Assembly (NCBI GenBank): GCA_022457155.1 | Contig: JAJGOT010000192.1 | Span: 1,028,001 to 1,092,000 of the forward strand | Direction of reading: 5' to 3' | DNA length: 64,000 nt | Source: Cladopsammia gracilis | Lineage: Eukaryota > Cnidaria > Anthozoa > Scleractinia > Dendrophylliidae | Part shown: in pieces, positions 54,130-64,000 of the stretch | Numbering within the stretch: position 1 is the first letter of the stretch | How the letters are laid out: each line of letters opens with the position of its first letter | Made by a program: the position numbers and the translations under genes | The notes under the pieces: generated by a model | What the model was told of the DNA's origin: nothing | Databases searched by the model: none | The model's input: the letters and a program-made list of their open reading frames with translations, nothing else

Positions 54130-55790
54130 GAACTCGTTTTAAATAACGAACCGGGGCGATATCAGAGGTATTATTTTTTTAGTGAAAACCGACGTGCGAG
54201 CATGTAGGAGCTTGTTCTTACCATTTATGCGGACCTCTGGAGCCAGTCTGGGGCGAACGAAAAGTTTCACGAAATGATGTTGCCAACACCACTTTGTGAA
54301 GACAGCTTTTGTGCTGTACTACTGTGAAGACAGCTTTTGTGCTGTAGTAATGTGAAGACAGCTTTTGTGCTGTTCTACTGTGAAGACAGCTTTTCTGGCA
54401 CTCTGGATTCTCTATGCTTCTGGGACGGCTTTTTAATCTAGGGGAACACTCGCTGGCTTCGGGAAGTCCGGGATCTGTTACAGCGGATAATATCTCCGAG
54501 ACGATAGAACAAGACAGACGTTTGGTCCAACGTAGTTTATTCTACTTGCATTCAAGAACATAACCAGAATACAACTAGAGTGTAACCGGCAAATCGACCG
54601 GGGGCATAGCCCCATCGGGCTTATTCCGACTCACGCCTTACAAAGCACTTGTATTAGAGACTAACGTAACGTACATCTTGTTAGAAAACATAAACAAACA
54701 TTTCAGAAGTCCTTATGAGACTAAAACCAAGCTTTGCAACATTAATTACTTTAAACTGAACTAACGCAGGTACTAACAACTTAACAAAAAGACTTTTGGA
54801 GGTTCTTACACTCTACAGCTAAGATAGGGCGACAACAGTTTATCTTATCAGCAGGTGTTGTGGTTATCGTACTAGAAAACTAAGAGAAAATAATTCTAAG
54901 CTGGATTTTTATATTTTTACACAGCAAAGCGAGTGAAACTAAATAACAATAATTCCTGTTATCAGTCACAACTTTTATTTTTTGTTTAACTCAGCAGTCA
55001 CCTCAACTAATTACGTATTAGTAAACCATGTGCCAAGCGAATCTCATGCTCTTACAAATATATATTTTTAAATGGAACAAGCCTCACATTTAAATTTAAC
55101 TCACTATGCATATGGCGTTTTATGCGAGTTACGCAGGTACGCTGTCTGAAATGGGCTTCTGGCAAAGAATAACTGGGCCTTTCATCCGTCCCCTAGCTGG
55201 TCTATAAATACAGGAGACGTCATTCCACTTTCCTGGTATCACCGCGTTGTAGATACCTGGGGTTCCATACATGTGGGCACAATGCTCTGTATTTCCAACG
55301 TTGTTCGGTTCGTTGTATGCCCAGTTCTGATATTGCTGACCCTCTAGTGGAGTGCCATCAACCCAGTAGAACTTCGAGTCTGCAGTACTTCGATGCATCC
55401 CAAGCCACACACCCAAAAAAGTGAGTGTTCTCTGCTTCTTCATCAGGTTGAAAATGAATTTGTTTTCAGCGGCTGATCTGATTACGGGGAGGTCTGCCCC
55501 CATATTCTGGCAGGTTGTTCTCGCGTCTGCCTGTTTCAAGGTTGGAGTATCATCGATGTAATAACATTGGCCTTCATATCTTAGCCAACCATCTGGACAA
55601 AGTAAACAAGCTGCAATATAGGAAGAAAAAGAAACAATCTAGTCAGTGAAACTAAACCAAAATGGTCTGCTCCAATGAATCGATCCCCATTCTGTTTTAC
55701 AAAGGAAAATAATGCATTAGGTAGCTTATAGGTCAGTTACATACCGTATAGCGTGAAATTTTACAAAGTAAATTATATATCTCATAATAT
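54130..55790. repeat. Segmental duplication SD2c (carries lectin exon E)
   Basis: Collinear with SD2a and SD2b; the 28-bp GAAGACAGCTTTTGTGCTGT repeat has four units at 54295-54395. Confidence 0.85.
55129..55610 (-). CDS. C-type lectin domain exon E
   Basis: Acceptor CTATATTGCAG, two bases, then CLLCPDGWLRYEGQCYYIDD, DARTTCQNMGADLPVIRS, FLGVWLGMHRS, FYWVDGTPLEG, WAYNEPNNVG, PGKWNDVSC, ILCQKPISDSVPA-stop; 159 codons plus stop. EPN and WND kept. Its phase-1 entry fits the phase-1 donor of lectin exon F (57061), so F and E may form one tandem-lectin protein. Confidence 0.88.
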
Positions 55791-55877
55791 GGGGCGTCAA
55801 ATGAATTTTTATTATTTAGAGTGGTTATTTAACAACTTTTATTCACCTATTAGGACGGTAAGAGTGTAAAACATATT

Positions 55878-56302
55878 TATTTTATTTTTATTTTATTTTA
55901 TTTTATTTATTTTGCCACACACAAAGAATTACAAGGAGGAAAAAAAGTTAATAAATAGGTTAATTAACATTAAATCTAAAATTTATACATAACTTGCGGG
56001 AGGAGTGACTGTGGCGGGGAAATCTCCAAGAAGCCGAGCTTATGAGGAATAGAGATTTCCCCCCACGGGCAATTTAAATACTAGGCGGCATTTTAAGAAA
56101 TAAAGAAAAAAAGTCATTTTTTAAGTATATAAGTGTGTTTAGGGGAAAATATAGATGTAAGGTGTTAAGGTATTTAGGTCACATTCTGTCTGACCCTTAA
56201 AAATGGTTTGATCGTACGCTTGAATATACTATAAGACGGGGCATTTTTGATGTCGTTCGGTAATGAATTCCATATTCTAGGTCCTTGAAACAGAGACAGA
56301 TG
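55878..56302 (-). mobile_element. 5-prime-truncated LINE
   Basis: The minus strand reads FQGPRIWNSLPNDIKNAPSY, then IFKRTIKPFLRV and a stop, the C-terminal block of a non-LTR reverse transcriptase, followed by UTR and an AAAAT-repeat tail (55878-55905). SD3a lacks it between TGTAAAACATATT and TCTTAAGCATTATTT (46862-46900). Confidence 0.88.
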
Positions 56303-56469
56303 TCTTAATCATTATTTGTTTTTTTCACTAGTACTTTCAGTCCTATTGGAGACACTTGCAAACTGTTTTTACTGAGTTACAATCAAGTGTAATCAGCTTG
56401 TTAAAGGGGCTGTGTCATCATTTTGAGTGTTACTTTAAAAAGCTCAATAGAAATATATTAGTGGAAACC

Positions 56470-56540
56470 CAAAAATGATGGCCAATAATGACCAATAATG
56501 ACCAATGATGACCAATAATGACCAATAATGGCCAAGTTTT
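56470..56540 (+). repeat. 12-bp minisatellite AATGACCAATAA
   Basis: About five units of ATGACCAATA / ATGGCCAATA. Confidence 0.8.
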
Positions 56541-56830
56541 GTTTAAAATCACTCTACTAATGTAAAAAGAAGTGTCTTGGGCTGCAGATGGACAGAATGA
56601 AAATGGATTGCTAATTGAAAAAAAAAATAGGCCAAATTTTTCAAGTTGATTACGTTGTGTGTTGAAAAACTCACTAAAACTCTGATTATGGTTTATTATC
56701 TCCTCGAAAATCCACTTGATATCTCCTCTTGGTGCTCTATTAGCATTTTGTGTTTAACAAAGGTACTTGGTTTTAATTTGGGGAGGTTTTTAACCAAAAA
56801 CGCCGTCACTTATGTTTATCCGCAGTTCAA
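56530..56830 (+). repeat. Dispersed repeat, partner of 11580-11890
   Basis: Same blocks in the same order; the 96-aa ORF here is unsupported. Confidence 0.7.
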
Positions 56831-57060
56831 ATGTATGATTTTCATATATTCACATTCATATATATATTCACTATATCAAGCCGATTTTATTGCGCATATT
56901 TTTCCATTGATCGGCAAAAGATGTCGAAGATGCTAAAATAACAACTACTACAGAATAGTCCATGTACAATTCTGCATTAAACAGCGCGAATACATTACGG
57001 ACGGCTTAATTTTAAGGACGATTGAAATGGACTACAGCTGTTCGTGTTGAATCTTCTTAC

Positions 57061-57501
57061 CTGTATCAGGATTTGCCGTTGCGCTGAGCACTGCCCTCTT
57101 GCAGACGGAACCAGCGGGATAAGTCCTCGACGTCCCACAGCAACGGTCATTCCATTTACCGGCCTGATTCCCATTAATCCACATGATACTGCATGGTTCC
57201 CAGCCATGTCCAGTCGGTTCGCCTCGACCCCAGTTCCTGTAGGTTTGAAGTGACTGATCTGACCATACAAAGTCATATTCCTTTGAATTCCACTTCAATC
57301 CGATCCAAAACTCCCCCACTGTTGGGGCTAATTTCCTCGCAAACGCCAGGACGAACTGGTTTTCTTCTGCGCTGGTAATTTTCACCAGTTCTCCTCCCAG
57401 TTCCTCGCAGTGCGCTTTTGCCTGGTCCCAAGTTCTGCTGGTGCTACTCGCAAGATAACAATAGCTATTAGATCGCGTCCAGCCACTGGGACAAAGAGCA
57501 C
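57061..57501 (-). CDS. C-type lectin domain exon F, internal
   Basis: Acceptor CTCTTTTTCAG, two bases, then ALCPSGWTRSNSYCYLASS, AKAHCEELGGELVKITS, FWIGLKWNSKEYDFVW, RNWGRGEPTGHGWEPC, AGKWNDRCC, AGSVCKRAVLSA. A full C-type lectin domain, but the Ca/sugar motif is EPT rather than EPN; WND is kept. Clearly diverged from A and from C/D/E. The exon ends GATACAG|GTAAGA in phase 1, so coding goes on; exon E at 55610 is the next compatible acceptor. Reading past the donor reaches a stop at 57032, an alternative end. Confidence 0.85.
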
Positions 57502-58596
57502 CTGAAAAAGAGAGGAAATATTGTTTTTCTTAATTTGAGGGAAAATCAAATCAAATGCCTCAATTGGTATCACGAGGGTAAAACATAACAAACAAGTGAG
57601 CGTATGAGTGGTTTGGCGAGCTGGCGCCACAGTGACAGAAGGAGCTAGTGCGTGAACGAGAGAGCGAGAAGAACAAGCGCACGATCGGTGTTGTCCTTTT
57701 TTTGTTGAGCACACTGTTTTTTAGTGCAAGCGTTAAGCACGAGGTTCGTCATATACGCTAGGTCGATGATGCAATGCACCCAGAGCAAGTGACTCGCCCA
57801 CTCGCTCTCAGTTTCTGTCCTAGTTAACCCTTTCAGTTAACCCTTTTAATTCAACCCGAACCGGTACCGTATAGCAGCTCAGCTTTATTTCTACATGTAT
57901 ACAAAAATAAAAAGAAACTACCAAATTTACTTTGAATATACCTTGTTGCTATAATAATTTCCTTGGAAAACTGCTTAAGTTTATTTCTAATTTATCTGAA
58001 CCGACTGCCAACATGAAAATAATGAATATTGAACTTGGATCTTGATAAAATTGTACAAAGTATTTGGAAATTCAAGAATTCAGCTGCTAAGCTAAAAAGT
58101 ATTCGATAAATAAGGAAACTTTATTGGGAGCGGAACGATGGATAAAGATTAGGGCGTCTCGGCTCCAGAAGTAGGTAATAATCACTAACAATAGGCCTTA
58201 TGCATGATGACATTACCAGCTCAAAATTCACCACCAAGCCTCGTTTGTACGAAATTCCTTGCAAACCTTTGACAAGTTCGCGTTGTTTTGAGTGGGTATA
58301 GACAAATTCGGATAACGCATTGTTGTACCCAATTCAAACCTTCTGGGGATAAGATTCTTTGTTCACAATATTTCCATATAATTTTCATGTCAATGCTTCA
58401 TTGATATGGAAATATGACGAACAAAGAGTTGTTATCTCAAAAGGTTTGAATTGGGTACAACAATGCGTTAGCCGAATTTGTCTATTCTTTTCAACTTTGC
58501 TCCTTTGCGAATACATTGATACACGTCGAAGGCAAGGCTTGGGGGTGAAATTAGCTAGTCTGACGTAAACATGCATACGAGCTATTATTTTTTCAC
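57502..58596. other. Intron between coiled exon and lectin exon F; MITE inside
   Basis: No exon was found that would convert phase 2 to phase 1. 57850-58270 is collinear with SD3a 48005-48400. Confidence 0.5.
58297..58489. mobile_element. Long-arm MITE, TA target
   Basis: Arms of about 80 bp (TAGACAAATTCGGATAACGC, ATTGTTGTACCCAATTCAAA on the left; inverse on the right). It sits between GTGGGTA and TTCTTTTC, which adjoin in SD3a (48470-48485). Confidence 0.88.
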
Positions 58597-59134
58597 CTGC
58601 CTTGACTGCCTTGGCAACTTTCAAATTTTGTAGACAGATCATCGAGAAGGCTTTTGATCGATTCTATCTGTTTTTTCATCTCTCTTCCGTTGCATTTTCC
58701 AATCGTCTGGTCAGTGGGTTCATTATCATCTGGGGTGCTTGCCTCAACATAATCGATATCGTCCCACGCTGTGTAGAATACCAATTTAAACCAGTTAAAA
58801 CCGAATCAAAAAAAATTCTTTCTATAATATAATATTTTGCATAAAAATGGACATGATCCGGCGATGACATCGTGAGACTTGTTTGGAACCGAACTTTAGT
58901 CTTCCTACGAAGAGTAATGCCCTATAATGATATCATTAAGGATTCTAATCAGTAAAGAAATGCTTTGGCCAAATTTCACAAGACTTCACCCACGTTAGGT
59001 AAAAGACGCGTGTTATATTGAAATTTTTAATGATATAAATGTTTACCTTCCGGCGTTAAAGGAACCTGTTTTGCCATCATCGCCGCTGGAAACATGATAA
59101 GGAGGATAAAGTACAATGTTTCCTTGCTAGCCAT
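58597..59134 (-). CDS. Secreted acidic/coiled 5-prime module (gene H)
   Basis: Exons 59134-59047 (MASKETLYFILLIMFPAAMM, then AKQVPLTPE) and 58768-58597 (AWDDIDYVEASTPDDNEPTD through KFESCQGSQG) are same-length partners of gene G. Signal peptide, acidic linker, short heptad-like helix with two Cys. Phase 1 between them; the end is phase 2 or a TGA one codon on. Lectin exons F and E lie downstream on the same strand and are the probable rest of the gene, with one exon unaccounted for. Confidence 0.7.
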
Positions 59135-59934
59135 CTTTTTAGAAACTGTCAAGATAAAAAAAATGCGAGTGTTTAGTTTTCAAATTGTTACTGATTGAAA
59201 TGTGAAAGGAACAATGCCTGGCTCAGTAAGCTTCATTTAGTTTTTAGGCCACGGTTTTGGAACTAAAACCGAAATTTTTTCAAACGACGCGATGCCTAAA
59301 CTATTATGACTAAAAATGGTAGGTAGATGCTTAACGGCTGTAGCTGCTCCAACCTGGGGAAAGAGATAAGCTAATGCACCACATTTTGATGTTTTTATAT
59401 AACACGTCTTTTATTTTTTCTGGGTAACTAGCGACAATCACGTCAGCAGCCATTTCGTGCAGAGTTTTGTAGTACTTTGCTCTTCAACCAGTTGGTTACA
59501 AAAGCCAAGCTTTGACCTTTAAAATTTTTAACGTGTCCTCTGGGTCGATTTCCGACATTCAATCGGGAAAAAAACCCAACACAAAACGTGAAATTGAGGC
59601 GACTAAATAACGAAGTAAACGCCGCCAAAAATCTCAAGTCATCACATGAGAGGACGCATAAGGCTTTAAATGTGAACATTTTAGGATCCTCTCCTAGTTT
59701 GCCACTGGACTCGCACGACTCTATGGAGTGTCTATGATCAATGAAGCTTTTGGATGTCAAGTTGCATGACCAAATGATGTGCTCGAATGAAATGAAAACA
59801 ATGCTATGTGTGATAATTTACGTATAATTTTTCCTGAGTGATTCTCGCAGTTCAATGGTATGGATCACTTTTAAACATATTTAACCCTTTCACTTCCAAG
59901 GTCAATTATGGAGACATGCAGTGTAGTTCTAACT

Positions 59935-60115
59935 TTTGAGTCTGTCAATGAAATCCTATGGTGTGACCATTCAAATGAAACCTCTTCAGCAGTACTTTTG
60001 CACGGTACCATTTGTTCTAACGTTTGAGTCTGTGGACGAAATCCTATGGTGTGACCATTCAAATGAAACCTCTTCGGCAGTACTCTTGCATGGTACGATT
60101 TGTTTTTCAATGGGA
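59935..60115 (+). repeat. Tandem duplication, about 90 bp, of a dispersed repeat
   Basis: GTCTGTCAATGAAATCCTAT and GTCTGTGGACGAAATCCTAT blocks follow each other; SD3a has one copy (49740). Confidence 0.85.
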
Positions 60116-60358
60116 TTTTTCATAAATTTTGATGTTTGGCAGATAACTCATCTATCAGTTCATATAATTTTGAAACACTGTTGCAGCCTAAGCTGTAAAC
60201 GCAGTTAATGGAACGTGACACCCAAAGGTGCCGTTAAAAAATTAGCTTTTTTAAAATTGGGGTTGGGGATTTAAGTACACTTCTAGAACTACTTGAAGTG
60301 TTTCTTATTCCTTGTTGTTTTTCCTTGTTGGAAGTTGTTCCTGATTATAACTTGAAAT

Positions 60359-60645
60359 AATGGCTCAAGTCCAAATGACGTGCTCGACTGAAATGGTAAG
60401 AATTTTAGAACTTCCCCGCGAGTTTTCCGGCATTGTTTGTTGAAACTGAAAGGTTTTGAATCGATCGATAGTGAAACACAAACGAGATTATAGGAAGGCG
60501 TAAAGGAGTGTATATAATGGCTCAAGTCCAAGCGGACGTGCTCGAATGAAATGGAAAGAATTTTAGAACTTCCCCGCGAGTTTTCCGGCTTTGTTTGTTG
60601 AAACTGAGAAGGCTCGAGTTTATAGGAAGGTATATAAAGGAGTGT
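60359..60645 (+). repeat. Tandem duplication, about 160 bp
   Basis: AATGGCTCAAGTCCAA recurs at 60359 and 60517, each followed by GAACTTCCCCGCGAGTTTTC and GGAGTGTATAT. SD3a has one copy (50157). Confidence 0.88.
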
Positions 60646-60758
60646 ATATGGAATTAAATGTATAAGTAAAGCATAACGAATATCTTGATCCGGCGCTGTA
60701 TTGGCTAAATTAAAATTTTCCCAATTTTCCTTTGTTTGAAATTCTCAGAGATCTATCA

Positions 60759-61022
60759 TCAAAGCCGAGATTTTTTTGGCACTGGAAGAACATTCTATTT
60801 ACATTTGAAGTTAGAGAATGTCAAGCTTATCAATTTAAAGGACATCAAAGCCGAGATTTTTTTGGCACTGGAAGCGACATTCTATTTACATTTGAAGTTA
60901 GAGAATGCCAAGCTTATCAAATTTAAAGGACCTCAAAGCTGGGATTTTTTTTGGCACTGGAAGTGACATTCTATTTACATTTGAAGTTAGAGAATGTCAA
61001 GGTTATCAAATTTAAAGGACGG
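60759..61022 (+). repeat. Tandem triplication, about 87 bp
   Basis: TCAAAGC-GAGATTTTTTTGG begins units at 60759, 60845 and 60933; SD3a has one copy (50390). Confidence 0.9.
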
Positions 61023-61779
61023 ATCAGCACTCATTTCTGAATCCGACTTGAAAACAAAGAAGACCGACATTAAGCAATAGCCAACTTGGCCGCGCGAGTT
61101 AACTAGCGCTACTCTCTTTTAGATTTCGGGCGAACGGAGAAGCTTTTTGTTGCGATAAGAGGTCTAGTTTTGCTTCTGGTTTCGCTACTATTAACCTGGT
61201 ATTAAACAGACTAGATACCGGGTATCTAACCCGTCAGCAGAACTCAAACAAGGGGGGCTTTAAAGCATGCCAACTAAGATTCAGCTAAGGCAAGCGGACG
61301 GTGTTTTGAAAGGATGGTAAACGATGACCTCAGGTAACTTCGAGTCGGTTCTCGTTGTGTACAGAAATAAGTAATTTCACCTCTAGGCCATATAAATTAA
61401 CGATTAATCTCAAGATTGTCAATTTTTTAAGAAAAAGTATGGCGGTATTTGGCAAAAACACCGGCCATTAATGTCACCGTCGATCATCACGAGAAACTGA
61501 CCATTTGATTTGGTGAGAAATACCCTTACAAAGGCATTTGCAAAGCTCAGTTTTTTTCATTGAATAAAAAAATACTAAATACTATGATAAAATGTAATAC
61601 AAAGCACCTATCGGCGCAAAGCCACTGTATCTTATTGAAGTTGTGATGTCAGGGACAAATTATTGGACATCTGCACGTTAACGGCAATTTGCGTCTGCGT
61701 AGTGACATTGAAATGTGGGCGAGTGTTCGCTTACCTATCAGAGGTAAAAAAATAAAACAATAGAAAAATTCAAGTGGTC

Positions 61780-61995
61780 GCGGTCGCTCACGAGAGGCCG
61801 TTTGACTAATTTGACTAGAAGAAAATTGGTATTTGGGAAGGTGGTCGCTTAGGAGAGGTGGTCGCTTAGGAGAGGTTGTGGTCGCTTAGGAGAGGTTTCG
61901 ACTGTAGTGATTCAGTTTGACTGGAAGAAATTTGGTATTTTGGAAAAGTGGTCGCTTAGGAGAGGCGGTCGAACATGGTGGTTCGACTGTACTGG
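61780..61995 (+). repeat. Tandem GGTCGCTTAGGAGAGG words
   Basis: Five or six GTGGTCGCTTAGGAGAGG units with TTCGACTGTA endings; partner of 51270-51500 but expanded. Confidence 0.75.
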
Positions 61996-62529
61996 CAGAG
62001 TAAAATACATTTCTTGTATTTTAAAATCAAAGATGCTCTCGGGACTTACGTTTTAGCTGAGCGCACTGTAAAATCTCCGAAGCTGTCTTCTTGGCCGGAC
62101 TGAATGTTGTAACCGTGAAGCATCGGAAGGAGCAAGTTAAATGCAAACTGAAGCGTTATCTGATCTTCTTCAAAGTTCAAAACGCTTAAAAAAGCTAGGT
62201 CACTGACCAGGCGTTGCTTGAAGATTTAAATGTCCCTTTGTTATCTTAGAACATCCTGTTATATTCAGTCCGGTTTCCTTTTGTTCTCTTATTCTCTTAC
62301 CAGGCTCAGTATTAGGAGTCTTCTATAAAGAACTATAAAATAAAACAATACTTCCAACAAATTTTGCTTTACATTCCCTTTATCGGCCTGATTTGTTAAA
62401 CAGATTCCGACGGAAAAGCAAATAAAGTGTACGTGACAATTAGACCACCGAAACGTGATCTGTTCATCTTGAGTTGATATAGAAGATAACTGACATAGGG
62501 GCGCAGAGAGATATGAAGATTAATTTTAA

Positions 62530-62711
62530 AGAGTCTGACCCACCCATTTTGCATTGCGCGCTTCCTTTATTGTTATGATACGGCTTTGTTCCACATTTGG
62601 GCAAGCATATCACCTCTTCTCATCTACAATACAGTGTGGACTTTCGGGGGCCCTGAAAATGGCAGATGAACCAACGTAGACGCGCAATGCAAACTGGGTG
62701 GGTCAGATTCT
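62530..62711. mobile_element. TTAA-flanked MITE
   Basis: AGAGTCTGACCCACCCATTT and TTGCATTGCGCG at the left, inverse at the right (CGCGCAATGCAAACTGGGTG, GGTCAGATTCT); TTAA at 62526-62529 and 62712-62715. Confidence 0.85.
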
Positions 62712-62715
62712 TTAA

Positions 62716-63215
62716 TATCTCCGAGGAGCCATGTAATATTTTGTTTATTTTTAAACGACACTAAAGATTTTCCGAAGAATTTCGAAAATTCTCTGAATAC
62801 TATCCGACGGTTGTACATTTCCGAAAATGTCCGAAGATTGCCGAGCTCACGAAGTGAAGCCTCCACATCGTACATCCCGGTTTTTGTGATCCAATTGAGC
62901 ATACATTGCGCCATTGCTGCCTGCTCCGGAAAAACCAACACATTCGGCCTAGATCTCGTCCGGGAATGGACACGAGAAACACGGCGTGGCCAAACCACCT
63001 CTCCAAAGAGGTGGAAGTTTTTGGTTATTTTAGCAGCATTTCGTTACTAAACTGATGCCTAAACTGGGCAAGTGAACATAGGACATGCGCCAAATTATTT
63101 AAACATCAAAATTGACAGCAACCTCGTTCCCAGGATTGACAGGAGATATCAAATTATGTGCAAAGCTTGGTGAGGAAATGCCAGTGCAAAAACGCAAAAT
63201 TAGCCTAATGATCCT
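62716..63215. other. No gene seen; dispersed-repeat words
   Basis: Holds TTTCCGAAAATGTCCGAAG (cf. the intronic repeat at 10920-11345) and CCTCGTTCCCAGGATTGACA at 63123. Overlapping ORFs on both strands have no recognisable domain. Confidence 0.4.
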
Positions 63216-63545
63216 TTTTAGGGGCGATTGGCCCCGTCGTGAATGTCTTGATAAAAAAGTGAACAATGTACCGGTAATTACCCCCTTAAATATCCTCTAT
63301 AGGGCCCACCCCTCAAATAAGCCCCTCCTTTTTGGAGGGTGGCAAAGAGTTTATGCGTGACGCGTGATCAGGGCAAAAATCAGTGCTAATATCCTTGTAA
63401 GGAACCAGAGTAAGGAATTTAACGAATATGTGACGCGTGAATTGCGTAAAAAAAGGTGCGTGAATGGGGATCATGACCCCCCCCCCCAAAAAAAAAAGGT
63501 GCGTGAAAGGGGATCATGACCCCCCCCCCCCCCCCCCCCCTTTGG
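63215..63545. mobile_element. Element fragment ending in duplicated GGTGCGTGAA..GATCATGACCCC
   Basis: GGTGCGTGAATGGGGATCAT, then polyC/polyA, then GGTGCGTGAAAGGGGATCAT and a run of about 22 C. ATGCGTGACGCGTGATCAGG-type words precede it. Family unknown. Confidence 0.45.
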
Positions 63546-63854
63546 TACCCTCTTTTTGGAGCACTTAGTACTTGTACTAAAAAAAAATCTTATATTTTTT
63601 AATTACGGTAATCATGAATGTATAACACTTCATTGATCAAAAAAGTAAATGGTTTATGACAGGATATAATAATAAACTCCTGTTCATGTACGTTTATCTA
63701 CTTGCAGGAAGCTCGGATGCCATTTGATTTTGAGCTCAGCTGAAGTCATCACCTCGTGCAATACACTTTATAGACAATTGGCGTTCGCGCTGGTTGTTAC
63801 TGTATATTTCAGTTTACTGCTACACCGTGCTGACGAGACCCAACCGGGAGGAAG

Positions 63855-64000
63855 GGGGGGGGGGGGGGGGGAGAGAGAGAGACTCCCATATAAAAATGAC
63901 GGGGGTGCTCGTCGTACCTTTTAGGGGTCAAGATTTGGAGATTGGTACCGCTTAGGGTACTAAAATCTAAAATGACCACCATTAGAATTATCGCGGTGCA
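63855..64000 (+). mobile_element. G-tract inverted-repeat element (family 1), cut by window edge
   Basis: About 17 G, GAGAGAGAGA, then CTCCCATATAAAAATGACGG and GGGTGCTCGTCGTACC, TTAGGGGTCAAGATTTGGAG, as in the left part of 36240-36568. Confidence 0.85.

Larger units (their letters stand above)
55850..62350. repeat. Segmental duplication SD3b
   Basis: Partner of SD3a. It differs by the LINE at 55878, lectin exon F, a MITE at 58297 and several small tandem duplications (59935, 60359, 60759). Confidence 0.8.

Noticed and set aside
62624..63050. Overlapping ORFs of 68-124 aa on both strands
   Set aside because: No recognisable domain; the sequence shares words with a dispersed repeat and a TTAA element.

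Overview
The window looks like intron-rich, repeat-laden animal genomic DNA, most likely a cnidarian and probably a stony coral. The grounds are GT-AG (and one GC-AG) introns with consistent phases, secreted PAN/EGF/C-type-lectin genes, Penelope-like and non-LTR retroelement remnants, and very many short inverted-repeat elements. I see no prokaryotic operon, CRISPR array, rRNA or convincing tRNA. Layout: (1) 1-1515, plus strand: the last two exons of a carotenoid oxygenase gene joined by a GC-AG intron that carries an eight-copy 46-bp minisatellite. (2) 3.1-9.6 kb: mostly repeats, dominated by a palindromic satellite (4.4-7.0 kb, stray piece at 8.25 kb) and a truncated LINE. (3) 10.4-19.1 kb, minus strand: a gene for an APH-fold kinase domain of the ACAD10/ACAD11 type, rebuilt here from seven phase-compatible exons, with two CRE-like sites before its ATG and many elements in its introns. 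(4) 19.4-20.9 kb: Penelope-like tail and a pogo-like element. (5) 21.0-62.4 kb, minus strand: a cluster of secreted C-type lectin genes made by repeated segmental duplication. Module SD1 (about 21.0-26.7 and 32.0-42.6 kb) encodes signal peptide, PAN/apple and EGF exons, plus an A-type lectin exon that is whole in the first copy and truncated in the second. Module SD2 (about 27.9-31.9, 43.1-45.15 and 54.1-55.8 kb) carries a second lectin-exon type (C, D, E). Module SD3 (about 46.7-51.95 and 55.85-62.35 kb) carries a signal-peptide exon and an acidic/coiled exon with a shared upstream non-coding exon and promoter. A further lectin exon (F) lies at 57.1-57.5 kb. Read right to left on the minus strand this gives about four tandem lectin genes. 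Because introns next to the lectin exons are phase 1, a lectin exon can be swapped between 5-prime modules, and the second PAN-EGF module seems to have lost its own lectin exon and to sit directly upstream of an SD2-type one. The duplicated blocks also act as empty-site controls: several transposon insertions (a LINE, an 8-bp-TSD element, a TAA-TSD hairpin element, a TTAA element) are present in one block and absent from its partner, which fixes their ends. A sequence with every invariant position of a type I hammerhead ribozyme lies in an insertion at 38.99 kb. (6) 62.5-64 kb: further inverted-repeat elements. All exon calls come from reading translations and splice signals by eye; no database search was possible.
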